A stretch of 64,000 nt of DNA from Paenibacillus taichungensis (GTDB lineage: Bacteria; Bacillota; Bacilli; Paenibacillales; Paenibacillaceae). The position numbers and the translations under genes are program-made. The notes under the pieces are model-generated. The model did no database searches and was not told the origin of the DNA. It saw nothing but the letters and a program-made list of their open reading frames with translations. Location of the stretch: assembly GCF_003287275.1 (NCBI RefSeq), contig NZ_QEVW01000011.1:1-64000 (forward strand). The letters are read 5' to 3'. Shown here piece by piece: positions 19,368 through 29,171 of the stretch (the stretch's first letter is position 1; each line of letters opens with the position of its first letter).

Positions 19368-20957
19368 ATGACAAGAAAATCAACCAAAGGGAGTCTCAAG
19401 AAATGGATGGGTCTGGCGCTTACGATGGTAATGGGCGTTTCACTACTTGCGGGGTGCTCGTCTGCATCAGATCAAGAATCAGCAGAAGGTGGCACATCAG
19501 GCAGTAGTGAGCGCGTTACCTTAAAGGTGGAGATTTTCGATCGTGGGAACAGTCCTTCGCCTTACACCATTACGAACAACTATCTATCTAAAATGATTCA
19601 GGAGAAGTTCGGCGACCCCAACAACATTGATGTGCAGTTTGTACCCGTTCAGCGTTCAGAGGAAGTCACCAAGCTGAATGTCCTGATGGCTAGCAATACA
19701 GATGTCCCCGATATTGTCTTTGTCTATGACTCCAGCGTGTTTTACCGCTATGCCCAGCAGGGCGGACTAACGGATGTCGGTGAACTGATTAATCAGTATG
19801 GACCAAACCTGAAGAAATTCCTGGGTGAAGATACATTGAAATTTGGGCAAGTGGAAGGGCAACAGTTCGCCGTACCGGGTAAACGTGCGATCACAGGCAG
19901 ATATAGCTCTTATATTCGTCAGGATTGGCTCGATAAACTGGGATTACCGGTGCCGAAAACCACGGATGAACTTTATAGCACTTTGAAAGCGTTTAAAGAG
20001 AAGGATCCTGGCGGGCTTGGCAGCAAAAACATCCCAATGGGTATGGCACTTGCACCGGCTCAGTTCGAGACACTAATCTATTCGTTTATCAAACCGGTAA
20101 GTGGAGATCTGACTTATGGTCAACGTTATGAATTGCCTTTGCATGAAGGATTCAAAGATTCGATGAAATTCCTGAACAAGCTCTACAATGAAGGACTGAT
20201 CAGTAAAGATTTCAGTTTGGATGAAGATAAAACACAGTTAGGTAAGGACATACAGAATGGCAACGTAGGTTACTGGTCTGAAGATGTCGATGCCATGTTC
20301 TACGGAGATGGTACACTGGATAATTTGCGCAAAAATGTGGACGGTAGCGAAGTACTGCCGGTTGATGTATACACGAATCCGAATGCAGATAACAAACACA
20401 TCAAGTCCCGCTACGGAACAAACGGGATGTATATTATGATTCCGAAGAGCAGCAAACGTTCTGTGGAAGCAATTAAATATTTGGACTGGATGGCCTCCGA
20501 CAACAACCTGATCGATATCTACAGCGGTTTGGAAGGGGAGAATTATGATCTGGTAGATGGCATTCCAGTTGTGAAGGACGATGCATCCCAGGAAGCGAAG
20601 GATCGTTTGTTTAACGCAGGGGATACAGCGATTATCTCGAACGGTAAAAATATTGGCGATCAGGCAACGAATGAAAAAGCATGGATTCTGGGCTTTCCGA
20701 AAAACAACCAGGATTTATTAAAACAGTCGATTGATATCGCCAACACGGACACGGTAGGACCGATCATCTTTGACAAACCGATTGAGGCGGAGATGAAGTA
20801 CAGTACAGCGCTCAAAGACAAGCTGAACGTCATCATTGTTAAAACAGCGATGGCGAAGCCTGAAGAATTCGACGCAGTATATGAACGGGAAATGAATGAT
20901 TTCATGTCCCTGGGCGGCACAGAGCTGAAGAAAGAGCTTGAAGAAGCCTTACAGTAG
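19368..20957 (+). CDS. Sugar-binding lipoprotein of ABC importer (LplA-like)
   Basis: A 529-residue extracellular solute-binding protein. A basic signal peptide ends in the lipobox LLAGC (Cys at residue 29), so it is a substrate of Lgt. The large family-1 type binding protein is of the LplA/YtcQ kind used in Paenibacillus for complex oligosaccharides. ATG follows AAAGGGGATG. It is followed by two permeases on the same strand. The exact sugar is not apparent. Confidence 0.92.
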   Translation: MTRKSTKGSLKKWMGLALTMVMGVSLLAGCSSASDQESAEGGTSGSSERVTLKVEIFDRGNSPSPYTITNNYLSKMIQEKFGDPNNIDVQFVPVQRSEEVTKLNVLMASNTDVPDIVFVYDSSVFYRYAQQGGLTDVGELINQYGPNLKKFLGEDTLKFGQVEGQQFAVPGKRAITGRYSSYIRQDWLDKLGLPVPKTTDELYSTLKAFKEKDPGGLGSKNIPMGMALAPAQFETLIYSFIKPVSGDLTYGQRYELPLHEGFKDSMKFLNKLYNEGLISKDFSLDEDKTQLGKDIQNGNVGYWSEDVDAMFYGDGTLDNLRKNVDGSEVLPVDVYTNPNADNKHIKSRYGTNGMYIMIPKSSKRSVEAIKYLDWMASDNNLIDIYSGLEGENYDLVDGIPVVKDDASQEAKDRLFNAGDTAIISNGKNIGDQATNEKAWILGFPKNNQDLLKQSIDIANTDTVGPIIFDKPIEAEMKYSTALKDKLNVIIVKTAMAKPEEFDAVYEREMNDFMSLGGTELKKELEEALQ

Positions 20958-21037
20958 CTCATTGCAAAATACACCATCTTATTCTTTCATGATTTGAGAC
21001 AGATAACCATACGAATGCTTAACTTTGAAAGGGACCT

Positions 21038-21058
21038 GTGCCGCCGGCTTGGCGGCAC
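21038..21058 (+). other. Intercistronic hairpin after the binding-protein gene
   Basis: A perfect 8-bp stem GTGCCGCC/GGCGGCAC with a 5-base loop and no continuous T tract. Such stems after binding-protein genes usually stabilise the upstream mRNA and lower permease expression. Confidence 0.6.
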
Positions 21059-21090
21059 TGCCGTTTCTTTGTTGATAGGAGGAAACCGAC

Positions 21091-21990
21091 ATGACCCTCA
21101 CATATTTGAAAAGGTACTGGCAATTGTACGCACTGATTTCTTTGCCCCTCATTTACTTTGTAATTTTCCGTTATGGACCGATGTACGGTGTGCAGATCGC
21201 CTTTAAAGACTTCAACCTGTTTCAGGGTATCAGCGGCAGTGAGTGGATCGGTTTTGATGCGTTTCGTGAGGTGTTTGGGATGCGAGACTTCTACACCACA
21301 TTACGCAATACCTTTATGCTGAATTTTCTTGATCTGATCGTTTCGTTCCCTGCTCCAATCATACTTGCCATTATGCTCTATGAAGTTCGATTTAAATGGT
21401 TCAAAAAAATATCGCAGACGATTCTGTACATTCCTCACTTTATCTCATGGGTCATCATCGGGGGGATTGTATACCAATTGTTCGGCAATCAATCCGGTAT
21501 GGTTAACGGAGTACTGGAGAGCATGGGCTTAAATCCGATACCATTTTTGACAGAGAAAAATCCTTGGCTTGTTACGTATCTGTTCACAGGTGTCTGGCAA
21601 AGTGCAGGATGGGGAACCATTTTATATCTGGCCGCATTAACCGGCGTGAACAGGGAGTTGTTTGAAGCGGCTGAGATTGATGGCGCAACGCGGCTGAAGA
21701 GAATCTGGCATATCACGTTGCCAAGTATCAAACCAACCATTGTCACCTTGCTTATTCTTAATCTTGGACATATGGTCAGCATCGGTTTTGATCGCCCTTA
21801 TATCATCGGTAACACGGCCGTTCGTGAATATTCGGATGTACTTAGTACTTTTGTATACAGGGTCGGTCTTGAATCAGGACAGTATACGCTCGCAACCGTT
21901 GTTGGATTGTTCCAGGCCGTTGTGGGACTGATCTTCGTACTCGGCTCCAACTATATTTCGAAAAAGGCAACCGGTGAAGGTATTTTATAG
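21091..21990 (+). CDS. Sugar ABC importer permease (LplB-like)
   Basis: A 299-residue inner-membrane permease with about six transmembrane helices. The EAA loop that docks the ATPase is EAAEIDGATRLKRIWHITLP (about residues 192-211). GGAGG precedes ATG. It pairs with the permease at 22060. No ATPase gene is present in the cluster. Confidence 0.93.
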   Translation: MTLTYLKRYWQLYALISLPLIYFVIFRYGPMYGVQIAFKDFNLFQGISGSEWIGFDAFREVFGMRDFYTTLRNTFMLNFLDLIVSFPAPIILAIMLYEVRFKWFKKISQTILYIPHFISWVIIGGIVYQLFGNQSGMVNGVLESMGLNPIPFLTEKNPWLVTYLFTGVWQSAGWGTILYLAALTGVNRELFEAAEIDGATRLKRIWHITLPSIKPTIVTLLILNLGHMVSIGFDRPYIIGNTAVREYSDVLSTFVYRVGLESGQYTLATVVGLFQAVVGLIFVLGSNYISKKATGEGIL

Positions 21991-22059
21991 ATGCTCAAAA
22001 ATGAAAGATACGCCAATCGGCTAATTTGTATAGACCATTAGTAAAGGAGTTGTGCGCAG

Positions 22060-22932
22060 ATGAGTGAACGCACCTCAAACCGGATTTTTGATATCGTTAA
22101 TATCTCCTTTATCACCCTGTTTGTTATATTCTGTCTGGCTCCATTTCTGCACACGATTGCGATATCGTTCAGTTCGAACCGGGCAATTACATCGGGTGAA
22201 GTGACCATATTCCCCAAAGAATTCAATTGGGATGCGTATATTCAGGTGTTTTCTGATCAATCAATGATCTATTCACTCGGTTATACGACTGTTCTTACGA
22301 TCGCCACTACAGTGCTGTGCATGATGTTCACGCTCGCTGCGGCTTATCCGCTGACCAAGAAAAAATTGAAAGGTCGCAAGCTCTTCATGTATGTGATCAT
22401 CATTACGATGTTCTTCAGTGGCGGGATCATTCCCGAGTACTTGCTCATTCGTGACCTGCACTTGCTCAATTCGGTTTGGGCACTGATTCTGCCGGGTCTC
22501 GTGAGTCCGTTTAACCTGATTATCCTGATTTCGTTCTTCAGGGGCATACCGGAAAGTCTGGAGGAATCGGCAGAAATTGATGGTAGCTCACATATACACA
22601 CGCTCTTTAAAATCATCTTGCCCTTATCCATGCCTGTGCTGGCTACTCTGGCCCTTTTCTATGCGGTTGGACGCTGGAATGGCTTCCAGGATTCCCTGAT
22701 GTATATCAATGATCCAAAGCTGTACCCACTACAGCTGAAGCTCTTCCAAATGGTACAGAATAACATGGTCAGCGAGCTTACACAGATGGAGGGGGCAAAC
22801 CGTACACCTTTAACTCCGGAAAGTCTCAAGGCTGCCACTGTTATCTTCGCAACCGTACCGATTCTTCTTGTCTATCCATGGCTGCAAAAATATTTTGTTA
22901 GCGGTGCCATGCTTGGGGCGGTCAAGGGTTGA
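22060..22932 (+). CDS. Sugar ABC importer permease (LplC/YtcP-like)
   Basis: A 290-residue second permease with about six transmembrane helices. The EAA-type loop reads EESAEIDGSSHIHTLFKIIL near residues 168-187. AAAGGAG lies upstream of ATG. Together with the binding protein and the permease at 21091 it forms a carbohydrate importer that needs an external ATPase, probably the MsmX-like protein at 2261-3385. Confidence 0.93.
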   Translation: MSERTSNRIFDIVNISFITLFVIFCLAPFLHTIAISFSSNRAITSGEVTIFPKEFNWDAYIQVFSDQSMIYSLGYTTVLTIATTVLCMMFTLAAAYPLTKKKLKGRKLFMYVIIITMFFSGGIIPEYLLIRDLHLLNSVWALILPGLVSPFNLIILISFFRGIPESLEESAEIDGSSHIHTLFKIILPLSMPVLATLALFYAVGRWNGFQDSLMYINDPKLYPLQLKLFQMVQNNMVSELTQMEGANRTPLTPESLKAATVIFATVPILLVYPWLQKYFVSGAMLGAVKG

Positions 22933-23001
22933 TGTAAGGGGCATAGCGCAAACGCAGGTCGTTGGCACATCGTTAAATGCATTCGTTTGGAGGGAATAGA
23001 T

Positions 23002-24753
23002 ATGTACAGACAACTGGTGGAAAGCAATGACAGAGCAGTTCAAAAAGGGATATTACGGCAAGTGCTTGATTCGGAAAGCCGTTATTTTGGAGGGACGATT
23101 GATCCCTCTACAGGTATTGCCTGGGTCAACCATACGACCGGAACACCTACGGACATGTGTTACTGGGGTGCAGCACTCGTCAATCCGGATTCGATCTATT
23201 ATCGGGATGAGGATCTGTTAAATCGTCTGCGGCTTGCATCGGAGTACGTACTACGTAATCAGCATGGAGACGGCTCTATCTCCCCCGGTTGGACCAATTC
23301 CCATTCTCCACCGGATACTGCATTTCTCGTCGTGGGATATGCCCAGTTATACCAACTTCTTCAGCAACAGGACTGGGAGCTATTGCAACCTGTGTTGGAC
23401 AATATGCGCCTGTTTCTGGAACGAACTGCTCCAGTCTTGCTGACTGGAGGCTGTCATACGCCGAATCATCGCTGGGTGCTATGCGCGGCGCTCGGTTTCC
23501 TGCATCAATTGTTTGACATGGAGGAAGCTGTGCAGCGTGTAGAGCAGTGGCTGACTGAAGGTATGGACATTACGCCTGATGGGGAGTGGACTGAACGAAG
23601 CAACGGAATCTACAACGCGGTTAGCGACATCATGTTGATTCATGCGGCACGCCTGTTAGACCGTCCCGAATTGCTGGAATCGGTGAGACTCAATCTTCGC
23701 ATGATGGTGTATCTTGTACATCCAACAGGTGAGGTTGTTACGGATTACTCAGGTCGCCAGGATCTGGGGAGCGTGCATGATTTATCACCGTATTACTTGC
23801 CATATGCCATTTTGGCCCGGTTGGATGGTGATCCGATCTTTGCCGGCATGGCAGATTGGGCGGGGGAAATGTTAACAGATCCCGGCGTCTGCTCGGTCAA
23901 CGCACTCGTCCGGCTGCTGCTGGAGCCGGAGCTTCAGCAGGCACGTAAGGCACGCGATCAGCTGCCTGAGCGGTACGAGATCATACTGAATGAACGATTT
24001 GTGCGGGAGGACTATTTACAGCGAATGGATTCGGCAGGTCATCATGGACGCATCTCGCACAGCCGGTTGCATACGGAATTCGGCGCACCTGTAGCACGTA
24101 TTCGGTCCGGTAATACAAGTGCCACTGTCATGACGGAGGTGCCTTCATTCTTTGCCCTTCGTCATGGTGCGGTACGTCTGCTGGCCGTTCAGTTGGCCTC
24201 CTATTTTAATCCAGGGTATGTGCCGATGCAGCACATGTCTCGATTGCCAGCAGGTTACCGCCTGACGGGCGAACAGAAGAAAGGTTACTACGGTCCGATC
24301 CCGATTAACCAACTGCCTGAGACGGCGGGAACAGCTATCAGTCCGTGGTATTTATTGCCCCATCAGAGTCGAGCGCTCACCCATGAGCAGACGTTTCTTG
24401 TACAGACTGAAGTAGTAAGAACCGAAAATGGCTGGACACTAAAACTGGCAGGAGAGCAGCCAGAGCAGATTATGGTGCAGCTGTCTTTCGTGTTCGGAAG
24501 CGAGGGCGAGCTTTCCCGTGGGGAATTGCTTAAGACGGATGAGGGCCATTATTTATGGAAGAGCGGCACGTTGCGTTATTCCTGCGGAGATGATTGGATT
24601 GAGCTGACCGGAGGCGAAGTGGGGCATTTGGCGGCAACTGTACGTGAGGCGAAGCTGCCTGATAAGTGTAAAGTTGTGCTGGTTAACTTTATGACCCCTT
24701 TCCACAAAACGGTTGATATCTCTCTTTCGCCATCCTTGGCGTTGAAGCTGTAA
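23002..24753 (+). CDS. Uncharacterised toroid-fold glycan enzyme, possible lyase
   Basis: A 583-residue protein not recognised with certainty. The N-terminal 350 residues are helical with a possible (alpha/alpha) toroid pattern; the last 200 are beta-rich. GCHTPNHRW (149-158) and PDGEWTERSNGIY (192-204, Tyr204) resemble the His/Asn and Tyr motifs of heparinase/alginate-lyase-like enzymes. There is no signal peptide, so it would act in the cytoplasm on imported oligosaccharides. ATG 23002 follows TTGGAGGG; a TTG at 22987 overlaps that site. It directly follows the importer genes. A hydrolase function is equally possible. Confidence 0.6.
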   Translation: MYRQLVESNDRAVQKGILRQVLDSESRYFGGTIDPSTGIAWVNHTTGTPTDMCYWGAALVNPDSIYYRDEDLLNRLRLASEYVLRNQHGDGSISPGWTNSHSPPDTAFLVVGYAQLYQLLQQQDWELLQPVLDNMRLFLERTAPVLLTGGCHTPNHRWVLCAALGFLHQLFDMEEAVQRVEQWLTEGMDITPDGEWTERSNGIYNAVSDIMLIHAARLLDRPELLESVRLNLRMMVYLVHPTGEVVTDYSGRQDLGSVHDLSPYYLPYAILARLDGDPIFAGMADWAGEMLTDPGVCSVNALVRLLLEPELQQARKARDQLPERYEIILNERFVREDYLQRMDSAGHHGRISHSRLHTEFGAPVARIRSGNTSATVMTEVPSFFALRHGAVRLLAVQLASYFNPGYVPMQHMSRLPAGYRLTGEQKKGYYGPIPINQLPETAGTAISPWYLLPHQSRALTHEQTFLVQTEVVRTENGWTLKLAGEQPEQIMVQLSFVFGSEGELSRGELLKTDEGHYLWKSGTLRYSCGDDWIELTGGEVGHLAATVREAKLPDKCKVVLVNFMTPFHKTVDISLSPSLALKL

Positions 24754-24791
24754 TTCTGATGAATCTCTTTATGAGGAAGAGTACATGATGC

Positions 24792-24839
24792 AAAAAGATG
24801 ACATTTCATTCGAAAGGGATGAGGGGTGTCATCTTTTTT
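24792..24839 (+). terminator. Intrinsic terminator after the sugar-uptake cluster
   Basis: AAAAAGATGACA (24792-24803) pairs with TGTCATCTTTTTT (24827-24839); the loop can also form a small stem. Confidence 0.85.
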
Positions 24840-24893
24840 GCGCATTTTTGGCATAAACGACATGAAACTACATATTGAGAAGTGGGCCTTAAG

Positions 24894-24905
24894 ATGTGGT
24901 ATACT
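24894..24905 (+). promoter_or_regulatory. Extended -10 promoter of the TPR gene
   Basis: TGGTATACT (TATACT at 24900-24905) is an extended -10. TTGAGA upstream is at a long 18-19 base spacing. The predicted transcript start near 24912 excludes the more upstream in-frame starts of the next gene. Confidence 0.5.
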
Positions 24906-24945
24906 GGAGAGTATGAATGAAAGCAAAGAGGAGGTGCCTTGGAAG

Positions 24946-26679
24946 ATGAAGGGCAAGCTACTGCGGGCTGAGGGACACCTTGCCAATGTAATACCGATTC
25001 ACTTGGATGCTTCTTTCTTTTTTGAGAGAGCTGTCCGCTCGCTGGACCGTAATCACGTCGACAAGGCATTAAAATATTTTCGTAAAGCTGTTGAATATGA
25101 ACCGGAAAATCCGGTGAATCATTGTAATATGGCGGGTATATTATCAGAGAAGGGGGATTACGAGGCTTCCAATGCCGTTCTTGCGCATGTGCTCGACGTG
25201 GTAGATCCGTCCATGACGGAATGTTATTTCTACATGGCGAACAATTATGCGAATATGGATCGGTTTGAAGAAGCTGAGCAAGCGCTTGTTACGTATTTGG
25301 AGGAGGATACCCAGGGTCAGTTTATGACGGAAGCCGAAGAGATGATGGAGCTTCTGTACTACGAGCTGGATCGACCAGCCAAACTGAACCGGATCAAATC
25401 ACGTAAAGGTGTCGTTGAGCACGATCAGGCGCGAGAATTGTTGGAGCAAGGAAAGTTTGCACAGGCGGCTGAGCTGCTGGAAGGCATGTCACCGGATTAT
25501 CCTGATTATTTGGCTGCTCGCAACAACTTGGCGCTTGCCTATTATTATATGGGGCTGTTTCCCAAAGCCAAAGATACGATTGCCGAGGTCCTGGAGCAGG
25601 AGCCAGGTAATTTGCATGCACTGTGTAATCTGGCGATCTTCCACCAGAACGAGAATAGAGCCGACCAAGTGCTGCTTCTGATCAAAAAATTGCGTGTCAT
25701 CGTGCCTTTTCAGCACGAACAGGTATACAAGCTGGCTACCACCATGGGTATCCTGGGTCAACATGATACGGCTTATGTACATTTCCGTCGTCTGTTGAAG
25801 GATGAAGATACCGCTGCAGATCCGGCCCTCGCACATTATGCAGCAGTTGCAGCTTATAATACCGAACGTTACGATTCAGCTGAACGTCTGTGGCGTCATG
25901 TGGGCAAGTTGGATCCGGGTTCGGAAGTATCCCGGTATTATCTGTCGGGTCTTGAGGCTGTGAGACAGGGAGAAAAAGATCCTGAGAAATTAAGTTATCA
26001 CTATCATCTGCCATTTGACGAGCAATTCAGACAGTGGGAGAACTATGGCAACGGCATACCTGAAGAGATGAAAAATGATCCCTTGATCCGTTCCTCTTTC
26101 TTCTGGGCGTTGCGACATGGAGATCGGGCTACCAAGCTTCAGGTCATTCATGCGCTTGGCATGATCGGTGATTATGAGGTGCAACAAGCACTGCAATCCT
26201 TTATCCAGGAACCTGGTGAAGATCAGGAATTGGTGGAAGCTGCTCGTTCCGTATTAAACGGTCTTGGTTCAGAAGGAGCTGAGCAGGATGAATCTCCTGT
26301 TCTGCGACCGCTAACTGCATTGAGTAAGCGCACGATTCCAAAGATGGAATCGATGACGGAACAAACGGAGGCTAAACCTTCTTCGCATTGGCAGGCGGTC
26401 GTGGACCGTGCGTTACAGATGTCTGAGGCCAAAGCGGAATTACAGCAAGAAATGGAGCGGCTGTGGACCGATTATGTATCTCGCGTACACCCGGAGGTAC
26501 CTGGCACGAAGCAAATTGAAGGCTTGGCTGCGGGATTGGAATATTTGGCTGCTAAAATTCATAGTCGTCCAGTGACCTACCAAAGCATAGCCGATCGGTA
26601 TGGCATATCAGCTGCCACAGTCAGCAAATATGCACGGCAAATTAATAAAGTGTGCAATTCCAACCCACCGGTCCAATAA
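24946..26679 (+). CDS. TPR-repeat protein (YvcD-like)
   Basis: A 577-residue cytoplasmic protein. Tetratricopeptide repeats fill about residues 20-330 (for example ALKYFRKAVEYEPENPVNHC). A HEAT-like stretch follows, and the end carries a helix-turn-helix-like segment (SIADRYGISAATVSKYARQI). Position before trxB matches B. subtilis yvcD, whose function is unknown. ATG 24946 is chosen because AGAGGAGGTG lies upstream and earlier ATGs precede or touch the promoter. Confidence 0.82.
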   Translation: MKGKLLRAEGHLANVIPIHLDASFFFERAVRSLDRNHVDKALKYFRKAVEYEPENPVNHCNMAGILSEKGDYEASNAVLAHVLDVVDPSMTECYFYMANNYANMDRFEEAEQALVTYLEEDTQGQFMTEAEEMMELLYYELDRPAKLNRIKSRKGVVEHDQARELLEQGKFAQAAELLEGMSPDYPDYLAARNNLALAYYYMGLFPKAKDTIAEVLEQEPGNLHALCNLAIFHQNENRADQVLLLIKKLRVIVPFQHEQVYKLATTMGILGQHDTAYVHFRRLLKDEDTAADPALAHYAAVAAYNTERYDSAERLWRHVGKLDPGSEVSRYYLSGLEAVRQGEKDPEKLSYHYHLPFDEQFRQWENYGNGIPEEMKNDPLIRSSFFWALRHGDRATKLQVIHALGMIGDYEVQQALQSFIQEPGEDQELVEAARSVLNGLGSEGAEQDESPVLRPLTALSKRTIPKMESMTEQTEAKPSSHWQAVVDRALQMSEAKAELQQEMERLWTDYVSRVHPEVPGTKQIEGLAAGLEYLAAKIHSRPVTYQSIADRYGISAATVSKYARQINKVCNSNPPVQ

Positions 26680-26849
26680 ATGTCCTTAAAAATTCTCGCT
26701 TTGGAATAGACTTCATTGCGTGAAGGATACATAGGCCTGGAAAACGGGTAAACTTAACGAATAGGTCCCGACATGCCTGTAGGATTTCATCATAGCAAGT
26801 TAATCGCCACTCAACACACTCTCAACCTTATTAAGGAGGCTGTATCTAT

Positions 26850-27809
26850 ATGTCTAAATACAGAACGATTGTGATCGGAACCGGACCTGCGGGTCTGACA
26901 GCAGCGATATATCTGGCTCGTGCTAATCTAAACCCACTGGTTATCGAAGGTCTTCAGCCGGGTGGTCAATTGACGACGACAACGGAAGTTGAGAATTTCC
27001 CTGGTTTTCCGCAAGGCATTATGGGTCCGGAACTGATGGATAATATGCGTAAGCAAGCGGAACGTTTTGGAGCTGAGTTCAAAAATGGTTGGGTGGAAGA
27101 AGTGGATTTCAGTAAACCGCCCTTCAAGGTTAAAGTTGGAGGCATCGGTGATCTGGAAGCCGATTCGATCATTATCTCTACCGGCGCTTCGGCCCGTTAT
27201 CTCGGCATTCCCGGAGAGCAGGAGAATGTGGGACGTGGGGTAAGTACATGTGCCACTTGTGACGGATTCTTTTTCCGTGGTAAAAAGATCGTCGTTGTTG
27301 GCGGTGGAGACTCCGCGATGGAGGAAGCCAGCTTCCTGACCCGTTTTGCAACAGATGTTACCTTGGTTCACCGCCGGGACGAATTACGTGCATCGAAAAT
27401 TATGCAGGATCGGGCTCGCAGCAACGAGAAGGTGAAATGGGCTTTGAATCGTACACCGCTCGAAGTTGTGCCTGAGGCTCTTGGTGTCAAAGGGCTTAAG
27501 GTCCGCAATAACGAAACCGGACAGGAAGAATTACTTGAAGCGGATGGCGTATTCATAGCCATTGGACATACACCGAATACGGGGTTCCTGAGCAACCAGA
27601 TTACTTTGGATGAACACGGCTATGTTGTCGTTAAACCGGGTACAACCGAGACCAACATTCCGGGTGTGTTCGCCTGCGGTGATGTTCAGGATACGAAGTA
27701 TCGTCAAGCCATTACAGCAGCAGGTTCAGGGTGTATGGCTGCAATGGACTGCGAGAAATACCTTGAAGGCAGCATTGTACACGACTGGAGCGAAACACTG
27801 GATAAGTAA
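26850..27809 (+). CDS. trxB: Thioredoxin-disulfide reductase
   Basis: A 319-residue FAD/NADPH enzyme that reduces thioredoxin. FAD motif GTGPAG at 10-15, redox pair C134-A-T-C137 in CATCDG, NADPH motif GGGDSAMEEA, and the C-terminal FAD motif GVFACGDVQD. AAGGAGG precedes ATG. The 26680-26849 gap shows no gene. Confidence 0.97.
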   Translation: MSKYRTIVIGTGPAGLTAAIYLARANLNPLVIEGLQPGGQLTTTTEVENFPGFPQGIMGPELMDNMRKQAERFGAEFKNGWVEEVDFSKPPFKVKVGGIGDLEADSIIISTGASARYLGIPGEQENVGRGVSTCATCDGFFFRGKKIVVVGGGDSAMEEASFLTRFATDVTLVHRRDELRASKIMQDRARSNEKVKWALNRTPLEVVPEALGVKGLKVRNNETGQEELLEADGVFIAIGHTPNTGFLSNQITLDEHGYVVVKPGTTETNIPGVFACGDVQDTKYRQAITAAGSGCMAAMDCEKYLEGSIVHDWSETLDK

Positions 27810-27872
27810 GCATGAAAAGGGTATGGTTTGGCATAAATTAAGTAGAAGAGACAACGGGAAGTCTCATGATGT

Positions 27873-27899
27873 GAGAAGCCGGAAGGCTTCTCTTTTTTT
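27873..27899 (+). terminator. Intrinsic terminator after trxB
   Basis: Perfect stem GAGAAGCC/GGCTTCTC with a GGAA tetraloop and seven T. Confidence 0.95.
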
Positions 27900-27960
27900 G
27901 AAACCAAAGTGGGCATGAGATCGTATACATAATGGGCATATTAGCTGTGAGGTGAAGACT

Positions 27961-29001
27961 TTGGGGGAAATGATAAAAGATTGGTTACAGAATGCAACAG
28001 TGCGGCGTTTTCTGATTCTGCTGTTGTTTTGTTTGGTTCTATTCAGCATGGGGAGTATGCTGCACATGATTTTGCTGTTATTCCTGGTGACGTATGTCAT
28101 GAACAGGTTGCAGCATTTTATCACAGAGAAGTTGAATCGTTTATTTCCGGTTAATTATAAAGTCGTGGTCATACTGCTCTATCTTATCGTTATTGCAGCC
28201 ATTGTACTGGGCATCTCCAGGTATTCACCACGGATCGTGGATCAGGTCGTTCAGTTAACAAATGAGATCATGAAGTTTCTTGATACTGCTGACGGGGATA
28301 ATTTTGCTTCCAAAATTGCAGGTTATCTTCAATCGTTCGATATCAAAAACTATACCAACGATGCATTGAAATACATCTTTGCGTTAAGCAAATGGTTGGA
28401 GTTCATTCTGCTGGTCATCATCCTGAGTCTGTTTTTCTTGTTGCAGAAGCGGGAGATTTCCAAGTTTACCTCCAAATTCAAAACAAGCAAAATCGGCTGG
28501 TTCTATAATGAAGTGGCTTATCTCGGAGACAAGTTTGTATCTTCTTTTGGTAAAGTAATCGAGGCTCAATTGTTGATTGCGGTGTTTAATACAGCTTTGA
28601 CGATTCTTGGATTATGGATACTCGGTTTCCCGTATTTGTTCGCTTTGACTATTCTGGTATTCATGCTGAGTCTGGTACCCGTTGCGGGGGTTATCATCTC
28701 ACTGATTCCGCTGTGTCTAATCGGTTATCAGCTGGGTGGGTTACAGCTTAGCGTGATTGTGGTCATTATGATCATCATTATTCATGCGCTGGAGACGTAC
28801 TTCCTGAATCCGAAGCTGATGGCACACAAAACCAAGTTACCGATGTTCTACACGTTTATCGTACTGATTCTATCTCAACATTTCCTGGGGATCTGGGGGC
28901 TTATCATCGGTATTCCGATCTTTGTCTTCCTGCTCGATATTCTGGACGTCAACAAGATGGAAAAAACGGAAGAGCCCGTACGTGTGGAAACGAAGTTGTG
29001 A
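27961..29001 (+). CDS. AI-2E/PerM-family transporter
   Basis: A 346-residue membrane protein with about eight hydrophobic segments and the family's conserved C-terminal core (LMAHKTKLPMFYTFIVLI). Family members are varied: quorum-signal export, Na+/H+ or other transport, so the substrate is not assigned. TTG 27961 is chosen since GAGGTG lies 6 bases upstream; GTG 27952 lies inside that site. Confidence 0.82.
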   Translation: MGEMIKDWLQNATVRRFLILLLFCLVLFSMGSMLHMILLLFLVTYVMNRLQHFITEKLNRLFPVNYKVVVILLYLIVIAAIVLGISRYSPRIVDQVVQLTNEIMKFLDTADGDNFASKIAGYLQSFDIKNYTNDALKYIFALSKWLEFILLVIILSLFFLLQKREISKFTSKFKTSKIGWFYNEVAYLGDKFVSSFGKVIEAQLLIAVFNTALTILGLWILGFPYLFALTILVFMLSLVPVAGVIISLIPLCLIGYQLGGLQLSVIVVIMIIIIHALETYFLNPKLMAHKTKLPMFYTFIVLILSQHFLGIWGLIIGIPIFVFLLDILDVNKMEKTEEPVRVETKL

Positions 29002-29053
29002 CCAGTAGCTGAATAGCTGCTGAAGGATAGGTTAATGCAATATTCTTAAAAGT

Positions 29054-29091
29054 AGAGAAACGCCTCCCGTTCCGGGAAGGCGTTTTTCTCT
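29054..29091. terminator. Bidirectional terminator between convergent genes
   Basis: AGAGAAACGCCTCCCG pairs with CGGGAAGGCGTTTTTCTCT; A and T tracts flank both sides. It serves the AI-2E gene and the convergent two-component operon. Confidence 0.85.
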
Positions 29092-29171
29092 GTCCATATT
29101 CACTTGAAGATGTATGTAAGGGGATGTATTTAGTACAATTGTTGGTGCTTATGAACCGAGCGCGCTAGTTT

